From Atopsyche davidsoni (lineage: Eukaryota; Arthropoda; Insecta; Trichoptera; Hydrobiosidae): a stretch of 64,000 bases of DNA. Shown piece by piece: positions 12,518 to 25,239 of the stretch (its first letter is position 1; the number at the start of each line of letters is the position of its first letter). The DNA is taken from positions 1,428,501 through 1,492,500 of the forward strand of contig JAILWY010000027.1 in assembly GCA_022113835.1 (NCBI GenBank), in the 5' to 3' direction. A program made the position numbers and the translations under genes. The notes beneath the pieces are model-generated. The model had not been told where the DNA came from, searched no databases, and saw nothing but the letters and a program-made list of their open reading frames with translations.

Positions 12518-12770
12518 ATCAGATGCGTATTTATTACCCATTACGGGTTTATTATATTATTACTAATATGATTAGACACATTAGTTCACACATAGAAAAT
12601 GATTAAAGAAATTCTCAGAAAAATATCATCGTGATTTGTGAGGGATTCGAACCCACATCCCCAGGCTTACATGGCCGGTGTACTAACCCTTGTACTAACG
12701 AATCACATCCATTAATCGAGAATTTCTTTAATCATCTTCTATGTGTGAACTAATGTGCCTAATCATACAA
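12518..12770. mobile_element. Foldback element, copy 2, with tRNA-like core
   Basis: Inverted arms 12567-12616 and 12718-12767 (about 50 bp) differ at only a few positions and share TAGTTCACACATAGA. They flank a 73-nt tRNA cloverleaf. The element interrupts the satellite array. Its left flank CAGATGCGTATTTATTACCC also occurs beside copy 1, so the mobile unit is larger than the arms. No transposase is encoded; it must be non-autonomous. Confidence 0.75.
12632..12704 (-). pseudogene. tRNA-like sequence (Thr-UGU-like cloverleaf)
   Basis: On the minus strand the sequence folds as a 73-nt tRNA. The acceptor GATTCGT/ACAAATC has 6 of 7 pairs and the D stem GTAC/GTAC is perfect. The anticodon stem CCGGC/GCCTG has 4 of 5 pairs, and the T stem GTGGG/CCCTC has 4 of 5 around TTCGAAT. 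Internal promoter boxes fit: A box TAGTACAAGGG and B box GGTTCGAATCC. The anticodon reads TGT, but position 33 is A instead of the universal T. With the mismatches, this points to a decayed tRNA or tRNA-derived SINE head. Confidence 0.55.
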
Positions 12771-13405
12771 AAAATATCGTTCAAAATAGTTTTCATTATC
12801 TTGAAGCAAAACTATTGCTAACGTAGAGAAAAATACTCTGAAACTCAAAAATTTACTATATAATACAAATTGTATTTAATCGAGTCAAAGCAAATGAAGC
12901 TTTAAGTACGGAATTCGCTTTTCACGAAAGTATCTGATTTTATTCTCGCTAATATAAAGTAAATAAGTAACTATAATCTATCATATACTTTTGTAATTGA
13001 ATGTGTTTGTGTAAATGACTAAAAGCTTACTTTAGCTTATCAATCTTTTCAGGACACTGTCGAAATATGAAATCGCATTTTTTTAGCGTAGGTATATCGC
13101 CAAAAAATTAATCATTATTGTTTACTCAACAGGTTATTTACGCAAAAAATGTGGTTAAAAATAGTTTTTATCGTCTTGAAGCGAAATTATTGCTTACGCA
13201 GAGAAAAATACTCTGAAAATCAAAAATTTACTAGTCAGTACAATTTTTGTTTAATCAAGTCAAAGCAAATGAAGCTATAAGTTTGGAATTCGCTTTTCAC
13301 GAAAGTATTTGATTTTATTCTCACTTATAAGTAAACAAGTAACTATAATATATATTATGTTTTTGTAATTAAATGTATTTGTGTATTTTTAACGAACTTA
13401 TCAAT

Positions 13406-14240
13406 CTTCAGGTAAATTAAAAGTAGTGAATACTTTTTTTTTTAATTTCTTTCGTTAAAATGTTTAACATTTCTTTAAATATATTTTTTAATAAAATTTT
13501 CTATATATTATAAATAAACTTTTTCGTAAGTGTCTTAGAGTCACTGTGTAAATCTTATAAAATAGAGGTTTTTCTTGCAAAAAGTATAAGGAATTAATTG
13601 AATTATAATTGAATGTATTTAATTTTACTACTTTATGAGGTATTAAAAGCGTTCCGAATATTTCAACTAATCTGTAAAAGATATAATAAAAATATTTTTT
13701 CGAAATATTACACGATAACCTTCAATTCCGATGTCAAACACTCATCTTTTATATCTTTTGTTTTCTTGTAATTTATTATTTAATTTCTGGTCAAATATAT
13801 TTTTTAAATTTTTGACAATTTTTTGAAACGTTTTGAAATACAATCTTCATTTATTCTCGTTTTAGGCCCAAAAAAAATACATAATTTGATTTCCGGCACT
13901 TTGTGGGGGAAACTGGAGAAAATATTATTACAAATTTATTGAAAATTTACCACAAAAGGCCTCTGTGTAAAAAATAAAAGGTAAGCAAGAAGAAGCTTCG
14001 AGAAAACTGACTTCTGAGCGAATTACAATCCTTAGAACTTAAGAAAAACATAGTTTTTTTTTTTTTTATTCCACGCTAGTTATTTTTTTTTATTTCTAAG
14101 AGATGAAATCGTATTTATTGAGCGGCAGACATCCGAGGTAAGATTATATAACGCTACTAGATAGAAGCAGGAGGCCGCTAGGAAAAAGCCACATAGGCAA
14201 AGCGTAGAAAGATTACGTTCTGCATCAATATGTTGTTTAT
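13406..14240. other. Non-coding, no feature recognised
   Basis: AT-rich sequence with several poly-T and poly-A runs (for example 14052-14068). No gene or repeat was recognised. Confidence 0.55.
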
Positions 14241-14241
14241 G

Positions 14242-14527
14242 CATGGCTGCCATTCTGTACCCTGAGCGTGTGTAAAGGATCGGTAATGGAGTAGTAGACT
14301 TGGAACGATATACTTTGGAAGTACCTTATCGAGATGGAAGGCTCCTGCTAATATTTATATAACTTCTTGCAGAAGGAGTATCAGATCTAAAGGCCAGAGC
14401 TTTGTAAGAAAATGATAATATAATAATGCTATTACTTATAATAATAATGCAATATAAAACGCAGAAGGACCCACTACACTATTTACCCCTTAAAAAACCA
14501 TGAATACATGGTGTCATGTATTCATGG
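14242..14527 (+). repeat. Dispersed repeat family R, copy 1
   Basis: The block starts CATGGCTGCCATTCTGTACC and contains GTGTAAAGGATCGGTAATGG, AGGAGTATCAGATCTAAA and AAGGACCCACTACACTATTT. The same blocks recur in order at 35030-35268 (plus) and in reverse complement at 33797-34090. The right end is a perfect 13-bp palindrome, CCATGAATACATG / CATGTATTCATGG, around GTGT. The class is unknown; it encodes no protein. Confidence 0.75.
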
Positions 14528-16110
14528 ATGAAGAATGAAGTCACCTATTGAGATTTTTTCCTCTCCTCTTCTTTGTTTACCGGGACTCTCTACTACTCAC
14601 ATTTTTTCTGCCACTCTTAATTTCAACAACAAATAAAGTTGTGCTCAAAAAGTTCTTGTTGCTTACTTGTTTTATATAAATATAAATCTCGTAGCTTTTA
14701 TAAAAACTTTGAGATTGTCTCAACAATCGAGTGTGGCAGTATAAATGAATCTTTTCTATTTCCACTGCCTACAGGTGTTGTCAGGTGCCTTCAATCTCCG
14801 GTACATTAATTTAATGAAAATATGACTATTAGTTATATATATATGTGTGTGTGTATTTGGTTTTTTGAGAAATGTCATGAGAGACGTAAATAATTATACG
14901 ACATATGGATACATGTCGAGCCATTATTATGATAAGGTGATTGTAATAATTATGATAAGTATAGTCATGCATTATATATGTAAATTTACTCATATTTCAT
15001 AATTATACGCAAATAAAAACTATATTAGATATGTTGCTTATACTTGTATTCAGAGACAAGCAATATATGCAAGACTGAATATAAATGTGCACTACATTTT
15101 TTTATGTTTTTAAAATATAATGCAAAGGTTTTAGTTTCAATTATATAATTCACTTTATATTTATTTTAATATTTATTGCTGCAATGACTGAACGCCACTG
15201 GATGTTATGCCTTTGATCTGTGGTACTGTAACGTGGAATAAAATGAAAACATTTGGTTATTAAACTACTCGGAAGTCCACGGAAATGGCTGCAGGAAGTG
15301 ACCCACATTAGAGTCAGACTTCTGAAGCAGTTTTTCCATTTTAAAAACAACATCATCACCGAAACAAAGCCAAGAGTGGTGAAACTCGGCTAGAACTTCC
15401 ATAACTGCACCATCTTTTGAATTTCCATTTCTATTCACGTAGACCTGTGCCATTTAACTTTAAGGCTTTTTTGTGACACATTTGTATCAAATATCAAAAA
15501 AAAAAAAAAAAATGAGGTTGACCTATTGTTTGCTTATTAAAGTTTATATGGAGTTTTTGTACGGGTTATAAAATACGACAACTTTATATTAAAAAATGCA
15601 TAACCAATAAAAATATATTTATAATAAACAAACATAATGGGATACAAAAAAGAAAGGAGTAAAGAACTTATAAAAAATGTATATAATAGACTTAGTAGAA
15701 AATAATTATTCAAGCCAGTATTGCGTTTCTGAAATCTGAAATCGATTGAAATTGCCTGTTGATTGATTGCAAATTCAATTTATATCGACATGTTTGAGTT
15801 TGGTGTCTTTTATTTGTGCAATGCTATTGATATCAAGGCAGAAAGGTAGTGGGAAAGTCCATGGATATATATGGACAATAAAGAGGTGGCAACTGATATC
15901 AAGGAATACATATTATGGGGGTTGATCCCTTTGATTTTTGAGTTTTTTGATCATTGTATAAAATATTTTGCGTAAAATCTACGGCTGGTGTATTTTTACC
16001 TGCAAGCTTGTCATCTCATTTATTTAATTTTCAATTTATTTTTCTATACTGAAAGTTAACTTTTTTTATAAAATATTATAAAAATTATAAACCGTATATT
16101 TTATTATTTA
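14528..16110. other. Non-coding; short unassigned open frame
   Basis: A 62-codon minus-strand frame (15265-15453) begins MAQVYVNRNGNSKDGAV and overlaps a second short frame to 15150. It is somewhat less AT-biased than its surroundings and could be a broken transposon or gene fragment, but I cannot name a family. A 16-base A run lies at about 15497-15512. Otherwise nothing is seen. Confidence 0.35.
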
Positions 16111-16119
16111 ATTGCTGTT

Positions 16120-16530
16120 ACTTTTCAAGGTCAAATAAAGTCTTGAAAATGTTGAAAAATTTGATAAAATGACGACTTTTCAAAACCTAAGTTTGTTAAA
16201 GTTTTATTCTTTTTAAATTATTAAACTGATCGCTCACTTAAGTTTATATGTAATCTTAAAAGATTTCAATTTCAAAAAAAACACCTAAATTCTTAGGGTT
16301 CTAGATCCGTTGGTCATAATAATCTCCAAATGCCTATACTTCAATCGGTAAAGCACATATTTATCATATTAAAAGTACATTTAAAAGAAATAAAAAAAAG
16401 AAATGTATCTAATTTTTGGCTTTTAAATTTTTCTCTATTGGTGGTAGTAGATTTTTCGCAAAATATTTTATAAAATTATCAAAAAACTCGAAAATGGCCC
16501 ATCAAAAGTATCAGCCCCCTTATGGGACAA
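16120..16530 (+). repeat. Dispersed repeat S, copy 1
   Basis: Shared with 58990-59420: ATGACGACTTTTCAAAACC, GTTTGTTAAAG, a block ending ACACATATTTATCATATTAA, then TTTTTCGCAAAA and AAACTCGA. Divergence is moderate. Part of the same family occurs inverted at 58690-58815. It encodes no protein; probably a non-autonomous element. Confidence 0.7.
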
Positions 16531-17007
16531 TTCAAGTTTACATAATAAATAATTACATTTTTTTTAAAGAAGGCCCTATGTCAATTAATTTTGAAGGTCA
16601 ACCTTCCTTTGTGTTGTTGTTTTTGTTTTAAATTACTTTTAAGAATTTTTTAGGGGTCGCGGAAAACATATAAGAACTCAATTAAACTTGACTGACGTTA
16701 AAAATTTTACAAATGCACCGCCGTTTCCGGTAGTTGTTTTCCACTGAAAATTTTTCAAAAAGAACCTCGTTCATCAATTAACTTTCGGAAAGGTCACGGT
16801 TTCCCCTCGGAAAGTGGAAAACTTCCTAATTACCTTTATGTAAGAACTGACCGCCACCCTTAATAATCAGAATAAAAATTCTAGCCTTGGTTAACAAGAC
16901 GTTTAAAGCGCTTGTTAAACTGGGGGTCGCGAGTTTATTTATCTGAAAAAAAATATTTTTAATAATTATTAGAACAACAGTACAAAATGGTTTGGTATAT
17001 TGAAATA

Positions 17008-17163
17008 CGAGGGCGGTCCGATAAGTACTTAGCCTATAAAAGAAAAAACGAAATTTTTGGAAAAGTGGCAATTTATTTCTCAAAATAGTCTCCTTTTAGC
17101 TCGATACACTTGACCCAGCGATGCTCCAACTTCTTTAACCCATCTGAAAAATACGTTTTTAGT
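17008..17163 (-). mobile_element. Mariner-like element, 3'-end fragment
   Basis: The terminal sequence CGAGGGCGGTCCGATAAGT, preceded by TA (17006-17007), looks like a mariner inverted repeat. Reading inward on the minus strand it encodes the transposase C-terminus: FFSDG-like, then LKKLEHRWVKCIELKGDYFE and a stop at 17073. This matches the conserved HRWxKCIxLxGDYxE end of mariner transposases. The rest of the element is missing. Confidence 0.75.
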
Positions 17164-17169
17164 AAAGTA

Positions 17170-18420
17170 GATAATTATTTATTTATTAGTTTTCGCAATA
17201 TTTAATTGAGAAACACTTGCCTGAAGACTAACCTATTGTATATTTCGTTTTTTTATGGAAGTTTCAAATTTTCCAGTGCCACCTAATAAGAGTAACAATG
17301 GGTATTTCCACAAATTTGATCTTGAAAATATTTTAATTGCGTCATGGTAAAGCTGCCTACACACGCTGCAACACAACTGACAACCGAACGATAACAAGCC
17401 AATTAAGTCCTCTTTTGCGTTATTAAAAAGCTGTTGTCTGACAGTAAAAATTAATTCATGAAAATAAATAACCCTTCACACGAATTGAAAGTTACTAGAA
17501 TTGCATCAGAATGACTTTTTATTTAATTGATCCTACACCCTACTACTAATAATAAAATAACATTAAATAGATTATACGCATTTTCATCAATGAAATTTTC
17601 TTAATTTATTATATCTCCAAGTAAAAATATCTGATTTTCATGCATCACTAAGCTTTTATTAATGTTTTCGCGTTATCATTTGTGTCGATCAAATGTTATT
17701 TTATTGTCGCGGTTGAAAGCTATAAAGTAATATATGATGTAGATAATATAAATATTAGCATAATTGTTAATCCTCAGATTTCCATTAATTTCTGAGAGCT
17801 GAATAAATAAGAAATAATTATACGGAAATATTTTCGATCACCATCTTCTGATCAAATCGACTTATAAATATAAATATCAACTCCATACATGTTTACTCTT
17901 AAATGAAGGTATTTCTTGGTGATATTTACATTTTACAAATATTCGCACTAAATATTTATTGCCTTTGTGATCCTAACAGATTTATACGTTAAGCACTCGT
18001 ATGATATTAATAATTTATTATTTTATAAAAATTGTATTGTTACGTATTTATATTTTTATGAATGTTTTTGATTTGGATATTTTCAATGTTAAAATTTGTG
18101 TATAAACATTTTAATCTGGCGTTTATATTTTCCTCGAGGCTGAAAACTTTCCAGCCATAAAAAATCAATTTTAGCAACTTACGAGACAAACACATGTCTC
18201 GTGTTTGTTGTGCTAAAGTTTCAAATGACTTGTCTCGTCTAATGAGATACTTTATTCTGATGACAAATACCTGCAATTAATAAAAGGTTGTTTCTGTTAC
18301 CCTGTTAACACAAAATGTTTTGAAGTAATTTCTGTTAATAGAAGTTTTCAACTTCAAAAACTTCAAATAAATCATTTTTATTTTCTTGTTGTGTTAATTT
18401 ATAATAGTTGTTAGAGCTGC
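17170..18420. other. Non-coding, no feature recognised
   Basis: AT-rich intergenic DNA upstream of the Zwilch gene. No splice-linked frames or structured repeats were found. Confidence 0.5.
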
Positions 18421-18480
18421 GCTTACACTGCTTGTGAAGCCTTGTAGGGCTTACAAGGTGTGGCTTAGGTGGTAGCGTAC
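18420..18480 (+). repeat. Dispersed hairpin repeat H, copy 1
   Basis: Hairpin CCTTGTA / TTACAAGG around a GGGC loop, followed by TGTGGCTTAGGTGGTA. Related copies lie at 56297-56336 (plus) and 32600-32650 (minus). The stem differs between copies but stays paired. Confidence 0.6.
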
Positions 18481-18969
18481 ATGGATTTTTCTTTTTTCGT
18501 TTGTGTTGAGACAAATATGTGTAAAAAAAAACTATTTGATAAATCAAATCAAAAACTTATTAATTCTCAATTAAGGCCGCAATACAAACAGAAACACTTT
18601 TTTAGATAATTAAGGACAAGTGCCATCTAGCGATTAAAAAAAAAACTAACGTAACGGACATCTAGCGATAAAAGCACAAAACTAATTTGGTTGTGAACCA
18701 AACTAAAAATATATTATATTTCATACTTTAATTGAGACTATTTAATTTTAAATAATTATTAAAATATTATTTAAAATCAATTTAAAAAATATTTTACTGT
18801 GCATAAATTAACATGTGTTTTACTTTTATTGTTTTGTCTTGTGGCAATATTAATTGTGCAAACTTGACTTTTTTGAATTCAAACCTGTCAACAGTAAAGT
18901 CGTGATTGTCAAAATCGCTCCCATGCTCGGTTATTACTTTATTGTTTAGCAAATTATAAAATACTTACC

Positions 18970-21900
18970 ATGGATTTTACTCACCAACTGTGTGAGGAGT
19001 TTCCAGAACTTTCGATCAGCCAGCAAAATTCTCCAACGTACATAAAAAGTCACTGGTGTGAAAATAATCGAAGTATAATCCTTGTACATAAAAAGGTTAA
19101 TTTTTGTTGTTTACTTTTATTTCACTTTAAAAACAATAGGTCCATTGATTTCAATTAATATAAGTATTATTTCAGAACAAAGCCGTATTGAGTGTTACGC
19201 CCAAAAAAAGAGAGCAAACGACATTAATATCAGGTATAAATACTACCATGGGCGTGCTGGTTTCTTTGCACACAAGCCTATAAATTATTTTCTAATTTAT
19301 AATTTCCTACGTACTTATTACTTTTTTTAGAATTTGAATTGACTGGCTCACCGCTGAAACTTGACATGGCTTATGATATGCTAGAAGAAACGTTTCTCAC
19401 AGACTTGTCGCAGTGTTGGCTCAAGGAAGAAATATCACATGTACCTCTTTCTCTAGAAGAGACAAGGCTAGTATAAATTAATTCACGAAATCTTTCCTCC
19501 AATGCTTAACTCTATGAGTTGTATTTTTATTATATTATTCTTTACTATGCTTATAAAATATGTATTATAACTTTATTGTAGTAACCAAGTGTAATATTTA
19601 AGTTAAAAAAATATTTAGTGCTATTCCAACTCATTTGAAGCTACTGGTTTCAGCAATATGCTTGGGTGGTATCCGCAGATAGAATGCCAACCAAGCATGC
19701 TAGGGAAATCAGTATAATCGAGTACAAACAACTTATAGTAACCCACAAAGTACTTGGTGGAATTCCATCTCCACTGTCATTATCTCAATTTTGCTTTCAG
19801 GAGAGTCTTAAACTTCTACAATACTAAGATCTACTCGTTGGATAAGGAAGAGAGGATCCCGCTGTGGGTGGTGTGCGATAGTCAGGACCAACAGAAAACC
19901 ATTCTGATGGCAGCTCTGACTTACAAAGGAAACTTTAACCGAGGGATCGTCTATCATATGGTTAAAAATTCTTAAACATTTTCTTCCTTCTTATTCCTTA
20001 AGAAACAAGTTAACAAATTTACTCCCTACCTTATGGGCTTAGTATTAGTATCATAGTATTTTTTTTTTTAATAAGAAAAAAATATATTCAATATCTCCAG
20101 CTCAGTGTCTTTTTTTCATACTTAAATCCAAATAACAAAAAAATCCCAATTTATAAAATCATTGTAGTATACCTTTAGTGAGTATAATCTGACACATGTT
20201 TGGTGTAAATGTATTTAATAAACAGTTATATATTATGATATATACCAATATAATGTGCAAGTCATACTATTCTACTTTGTGAACCTTTCACGCACTGATG
20301 TGTTTAATTTGGTATTTTCTTTCAGGATATCACTTCAGCTACCAATCTCAATATTGAAAAAATGAAAGACGACCATTGGAAAGTTTTCGGATGTTTTAAA
20401 GACCAGGTATAATAATTAGATGTCTTTGTGAATTTAGAAAGTAACCAACCCATAAATCTGATCCTTAGCCTCATGTAATAGTAGTAAAATATTTCCCGTT
20501 TAATATTCTTTCGTCGCTTTTTGTTGTTTTTTGTTATAATTATACTATTATATATTTTCAGAAACTGTCATGTACGATTAATGGTACGTACAGAATATCA
20601 GGAAAACGGGTCACTCCTGTCATGCAAAACAATCCAGAAGAAGTTTTCAATAAGCACTACACTGGTATGACGCAGCTGGAGTGTGAGTGGACCAAGCAAA
20701 CTCTGCAGGTTCCAGTCCATGAAACTAACATCAAACTGGTAAAATCAAATAATTTATCTTTAACTATCAGCCTTTAGAAAATCAATACCGCTTTCCTAAT
20801 TTTCGCGTTATCTCTAGGGTTCTTCATCTTTGTCAACCACTTCTGACCATCTTGAATCAACCCATTTATTTTTTATTAGGTTCAAGAAGCTATTATCGGG
20901 CATAATCTCAGTGGTTCTACAATCTTGTGGAAGTCTGTCTGCGCCCTGCAAGGAATAAGCAGCGCTCTCATAACCCTGGGCAGCACGGTGATGCCGAGTA
21001 TACTGACAGAAATGACAATCAGGTTTGTCTGCCTTTTTAGTGTTAATCTAAACTAATTTTACTTGTATCCACTATCTTATATAATCATGCTTGCGAGAAG
21101 GATTTTTTTACTAAATCTAAATATTCTTGATTATTTTGTTACTTGCAATATACATCCGGCTAAAGATGACTTTGTATAAATTCTCTAATTATGTTTTCAA
21201 CCATAATTTTTTTAAATATTTCTATTTTAAAACTAGACCTTTCAATGCACACTGGACACTGCCAAGTAAAGAAAACATAGAGAAGCGACTGAGAGACTTG
21301 ATGAACGATGTGGAGGAATACGGAAGCCTGGCACGAGGACCCAAGGGGGGATGCATCTGCATCGCCGACGACACCACCAGCCTCCAGCAAGTCTACAAGC
21401 TCCTCAACACCAAGGGGTCCTCTAATGACTTCACGTACAAACTGTGGGATATACTAAAAGGTCAGTATTTTAACAGCTGCTACTCTGCAAGTCATATCCT
21501 GATGTTCATATTTAAAGCCTATCTTTTTAAATTTTATTATGTATAAAAATGAGTATCATGTTTTATTTTTAGATTGTGATACAATAGAAGACTTAATTAC
21601 TCTATTGGTGTATGCCCTGAAAGATGTTTACAAAAGGAACCTCAGACCATTTGTAAGTAACTAAACCACTATTAAGAAATAAGAAGCAAGTGTCGCACTT
21701 ATGCAACCTTTCATAGCTATAAAATCAAATTGCTTTATTTTAACAATGGTTGCTTCTTGTATACTTTCAGATAGACCCTGGGAATGGCACAATTATAGGG
21801 ATATTGGTCAAGAAGTTGGCGAGGGGTGCGTCCCAGCAAGCCATCAACTCCCTCAGCACTCTCTGCAGCAACCCGACCAGGGCCCTAAATATCATCGGCC

Positions 21901-23765
21901 AGCTGGGGATCGCCAAAGTCTGCTGGGAGTACACCAATATATTTGCCCTGCTCGACAGTACTCTGAGATTTAACGATCGCCTGCGACTACAGAATAAGTT
22001 AGTACAAACTATTCCGGATTTATGATATTTTTAAGCAACTTAAGGTATCTCGTATTCTTTATAAGAAAACTTTGCCTTAGTAACATTTTTATTATTTAGA
22101 AACCACAAAGGTATCATTTAACTATTTTTCGCACTTGTGTATTCAATTTTAGAGTTTCCGAAATTAATGAAGACATCTACAATCAGACAATAATGGACAT
22201 GACATTAGGCTCCGGAGACATGAGCATCAATCCATTCGACACCAAACTGAACCTCATGGACAGTACCTTCATGCAGGAGCCGGAGTCCTCAGTGCCAGAT
22301 CACCTGGCCGACCTGACCTTAGACTCCCTCGCCTCCTTCAAGAAGCACAAGATCCAAGTCCACACTGACAAGAAGATTCCCGAAAAGGACCAACCACTGT
22401 TTTCTGATGAAATGGAGGTGGAACTTACTTCCAAAGAGTGGAAGTTTAAATTGACTAGGTTCGCACAGCTGCAAACTTGCTTAGAGCACGTCCATAGAGC
22501 GCAACAATCTTTGAATGCTGATTTTAGTGAGTATAATAAATTCCGTGTAGGTATATTACATTATCGATATCTAATATTTAAAAAAATCCTATGTCTGCGT
22601 GAATCAATCCATAATTGTACATAAAATATCTTGATTGCAAGTTTGTTTGAGAATTTTCATATTTTGACAATCTGTTAAAAAAACTACATTTTTCATAAAT
22701 CTCTCTATTCTATCAGTCTCTTAAAATGTCAAGCATACTAAATTTAGACACAGTTTTTTATAAATTGAAAATAAAAATCCTTCATCTCTTTTTTTCACCT
22801 TTTTAACACCATAGGGTGTAAACTCTATAATTCATAATATATTTTATTTAATTTTCAGATACTCTCAAACCTGTCACCGTCCAGTTGCTAGATTATTACA
22901 CAGCAGACAATTCTCCCATAAAAACAGTTGGACAACTCCGCAACGAGCCTGTGCAGACCTTTAGTGTGCCCATCCAGTTCAAGACGGTTAAGGAGCATCT
23001 GCAATTGTAATACCTTATTCATATTACTTGTTTACTTATAATATGGTTAAAAATACCTAAATCTAGTACAACATCCACACCTCACACTCCGAGATTGCAA
23101 GCCCTTGAACTCCACTTGTCCTAAAGCACTAGTCTCTAATTCTCGCTTGCAACGGGCTTGATTTCAGTCAGATATTTCTATGTCAGCTAAACTTTAAATC
23201 TTTAAAAATTCTTATTAGTTGTGCTATATATAATTTTTTTTTTTTACGGAATAAGATATTAACAGCTCAAAATAGTGGAGACTTCATTTTTATAATTCTT
23301 TCCCACAGCAAACACGCAACTATTTACAAAATAACTTTTACCAGCCAAGAGTTAAAAGAAAGTGGTTCCAAGATCAAACCCTGTCAGACGATTTCTTCCA
23401 CATTTGTCTGCAGTCAGCAGCCGCTGTTTCCACCGACCATCATCTCGCCCAATGGTAAAGCATATTATTTATGTCTCAAGTTATCTCTTTACATTTTTCT
23501 GATACTGGTGTACTCTTTGGCCTATACATATTTACTAGCAGATTAAAATATAATTTTCAATACATAAAGATGAATTTTCAATAATTCTTCTTGTAAATAT
23601 AGAACAATGATTATTCTTTAGTAATCTTTTTTTGTTGAACTTGAGTAGTTATTCACAATAGTTTTTTTTTAGTTATATGCATTTTCTTTTTCAGAACTGC
23701 CAGACGACATGGATAGCTTATTCTATCATTGTACAAAATATCTATACTTGAGTAATACTGTTTAA
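18970..23765 (+). CDS. Zwilch: Kinetochore protein Zwilch, 15 coding exons
   Basis: Zwilch is a subunit of the Rod-Zw10-Zwilch (RZZ) complex, which recruits dynein and Mad proteins to unattached kinetochores. Coding exons: 18970-19095, 19176-19233, 19331-19470, 19654-19737, 19829-19960, 20326-20406, 20562-20738, 20880-21022, 21237-21460, 21573-21652, 21771-21997, 22153-22526, 22859-23006, 23309-23454, 23695-23765. All junctions are GT-AG and in phase, giving about 736 codons; animal homologues are near 600-650. Family landmarks include PLWVVCDS, NDFTYKLWDIL, IDPGNGTI, a QLGI..WEYTNIF block and IKTVGQL near the C-terminus, each with a recognisable counterpart in human ZWILCH. The start is the first ATG of exon 1 (context ACCATGG). 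The exon 4/5 junction is uncertain: using the better acceptor at 19801 would break the frame, so 19829 was taken and exon 4 could extend a few codons. Confidence 0.87.
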
Positions 23766-25239
23766 AAATATTACAAATATAAATTATAAACATACTAATG
23801 TTAATTAAGACTGCACGTGATAAAACACTCAAAATCCATTTAATTTAATCGAGGATTTGGGAACATAAAAAGCAGGTGTTTTTTTTATCAAAAATACATT
23901 CTTAATACTTCAAGTTACTTTATTATCAAAAATATGAAAAATAACAAATCTTTATATAAAAGAGACATGTACATGTGTTTTAGAAATAAAGTATCACAAT
24001 TTACAAAAGTAATTATTTATACTTATTATTTAACAATCATTTCAGACTTATGTTTCCAAATAAAGGCATTAAACTAGGAACACTTAAAATACCATCAAAA
24101 TTCTTTCAATAATACACCCATTTACTTCACCTCGTATTGTAAATATCCAACATTACCATAAGTAGTCTTTAAAAAATCCTTAAACCTCCTTATAACCTAA
24201 TTATTATTTTCATTTAAACATACATTATTCGTTTTGAAATAAGGCACGACTTTTTTCTGTAAATGATTCATTTGTTGAAGGTACGAGATACAGTTATAAA
24301 AAATAATATTTTGTAACGAAATGTGGGTATTTTATAATGGTGTAATTTGCATTATAAAAATACTATTTTACAATTTTTATAAAAATGTCTCAATTGCAAC
24401 TTCTGTTTAATAAAACTGTTTTTAAAATTAATGCTTTGCAGAGTAGTAAAAACTAGATAAGAAGTATAAACGTTGCATAAAATCGCAATATTTTCCTTAT
24501 GACCTTTGACTTTAGATTTTAAGATATGACGCAGACAACTTATGTACTAGATATGTGAATTATATTATTATATATGTTCTTTTGATTTAACAGACTTCTA
24601 TAAAATATCAATGATTTTCTCTGCCTTATTTGCTTTATAAGTAGAGTAGCAACAATTTGATAGATACGAGATATTATTATTGCAGAAATCAGAGCTATAT
24701 ATGATTGATAATTGCATGAGAAAAAATTAAGAAATTCAAAGATCGCGGCCAATGAATCTGTATAGTAGATTTTCAGAATTATAGCCTTAAACGTGGCTTT
24801 TTTGTTGAAATGGAATGCATGATTAGAAATCCCATATAAATATAACTGTAATGTACACAAAATATTTTATACAGTTCAATAAAAGAAACTCGGATATTTT
24901 TTTAACACAGCGATACACAACATATGTCAATAAGTAGATGTTATTAACTAAACTAAAATTAAAATAACTTTTAAAAGTCAAAAAAATTATTTGGTTATAT
25001 TATGAAAAAGACAATAATTAACGTGTTTATAAAAATTAAGACTTTTTTGTATCTTTTATAATGTTTTAAAAAATAAAGAATGATTTGTAAATAAGACTGA
25101 CGGAATGTTAAAATTAAAAAACAGCAAAAATATGGCTTTGTCGACAAGCATAAGAACAATAAGTAGAAAACATATCAAAAATTATTTCTTAACTCAACAT
25201 AAAGTAGATTTTTGGAAAATTTTTGGCAATAAAGTGCAT
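23766..25239. other. Convergent 3' region between Zwilch and seipin
   Basis: About 1.5 kb separates the two stop codons. Plus-strand AATAAA hexamers at about 23985 and 24064 are candidate poly(A) signals for Zwilch. A 106-codon minus-strand frame (24540-24860) has no recognisable features and is AT-biased. It probably holds both 3' untranslated regions. Confidence 0.5.

Larger units (their letters stand above)
11800..13405. repeat. Satellite-like tandem array, about 300-bp units, four copies
   Basis: Three landmarks recur in the same order. GCTAACGTAGAGAAA occurs near 11947, 12258 and 12815 (degenerate near 13190). AGTAAATAAGTAACTATAAT occurs near 12060, 12342 and 12957, with a degenerate copy near 13330. 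TAGCGTAGGT..ATCGCCAAA occurs near 11890, 12190, 12450 and 13085. Unit spacing is about 260-300 bp once the foldback element inserted at about 12518-12770 is removed. No coding potential was seen. Confidence 0.85.

Noticed and set aside
12632..12704. Functional tRNA-Thr gene
   Set aside because: Position 33 is A, three stems have mismatches and it lies inside a foldback repeat; listed as tRNA-like.
15150..15453. Short minus frames beginning MAQVYVNRNG as a gene
   Set aside because: Two overlapping short frames, no splice partners and no recognised family; at best a relic.
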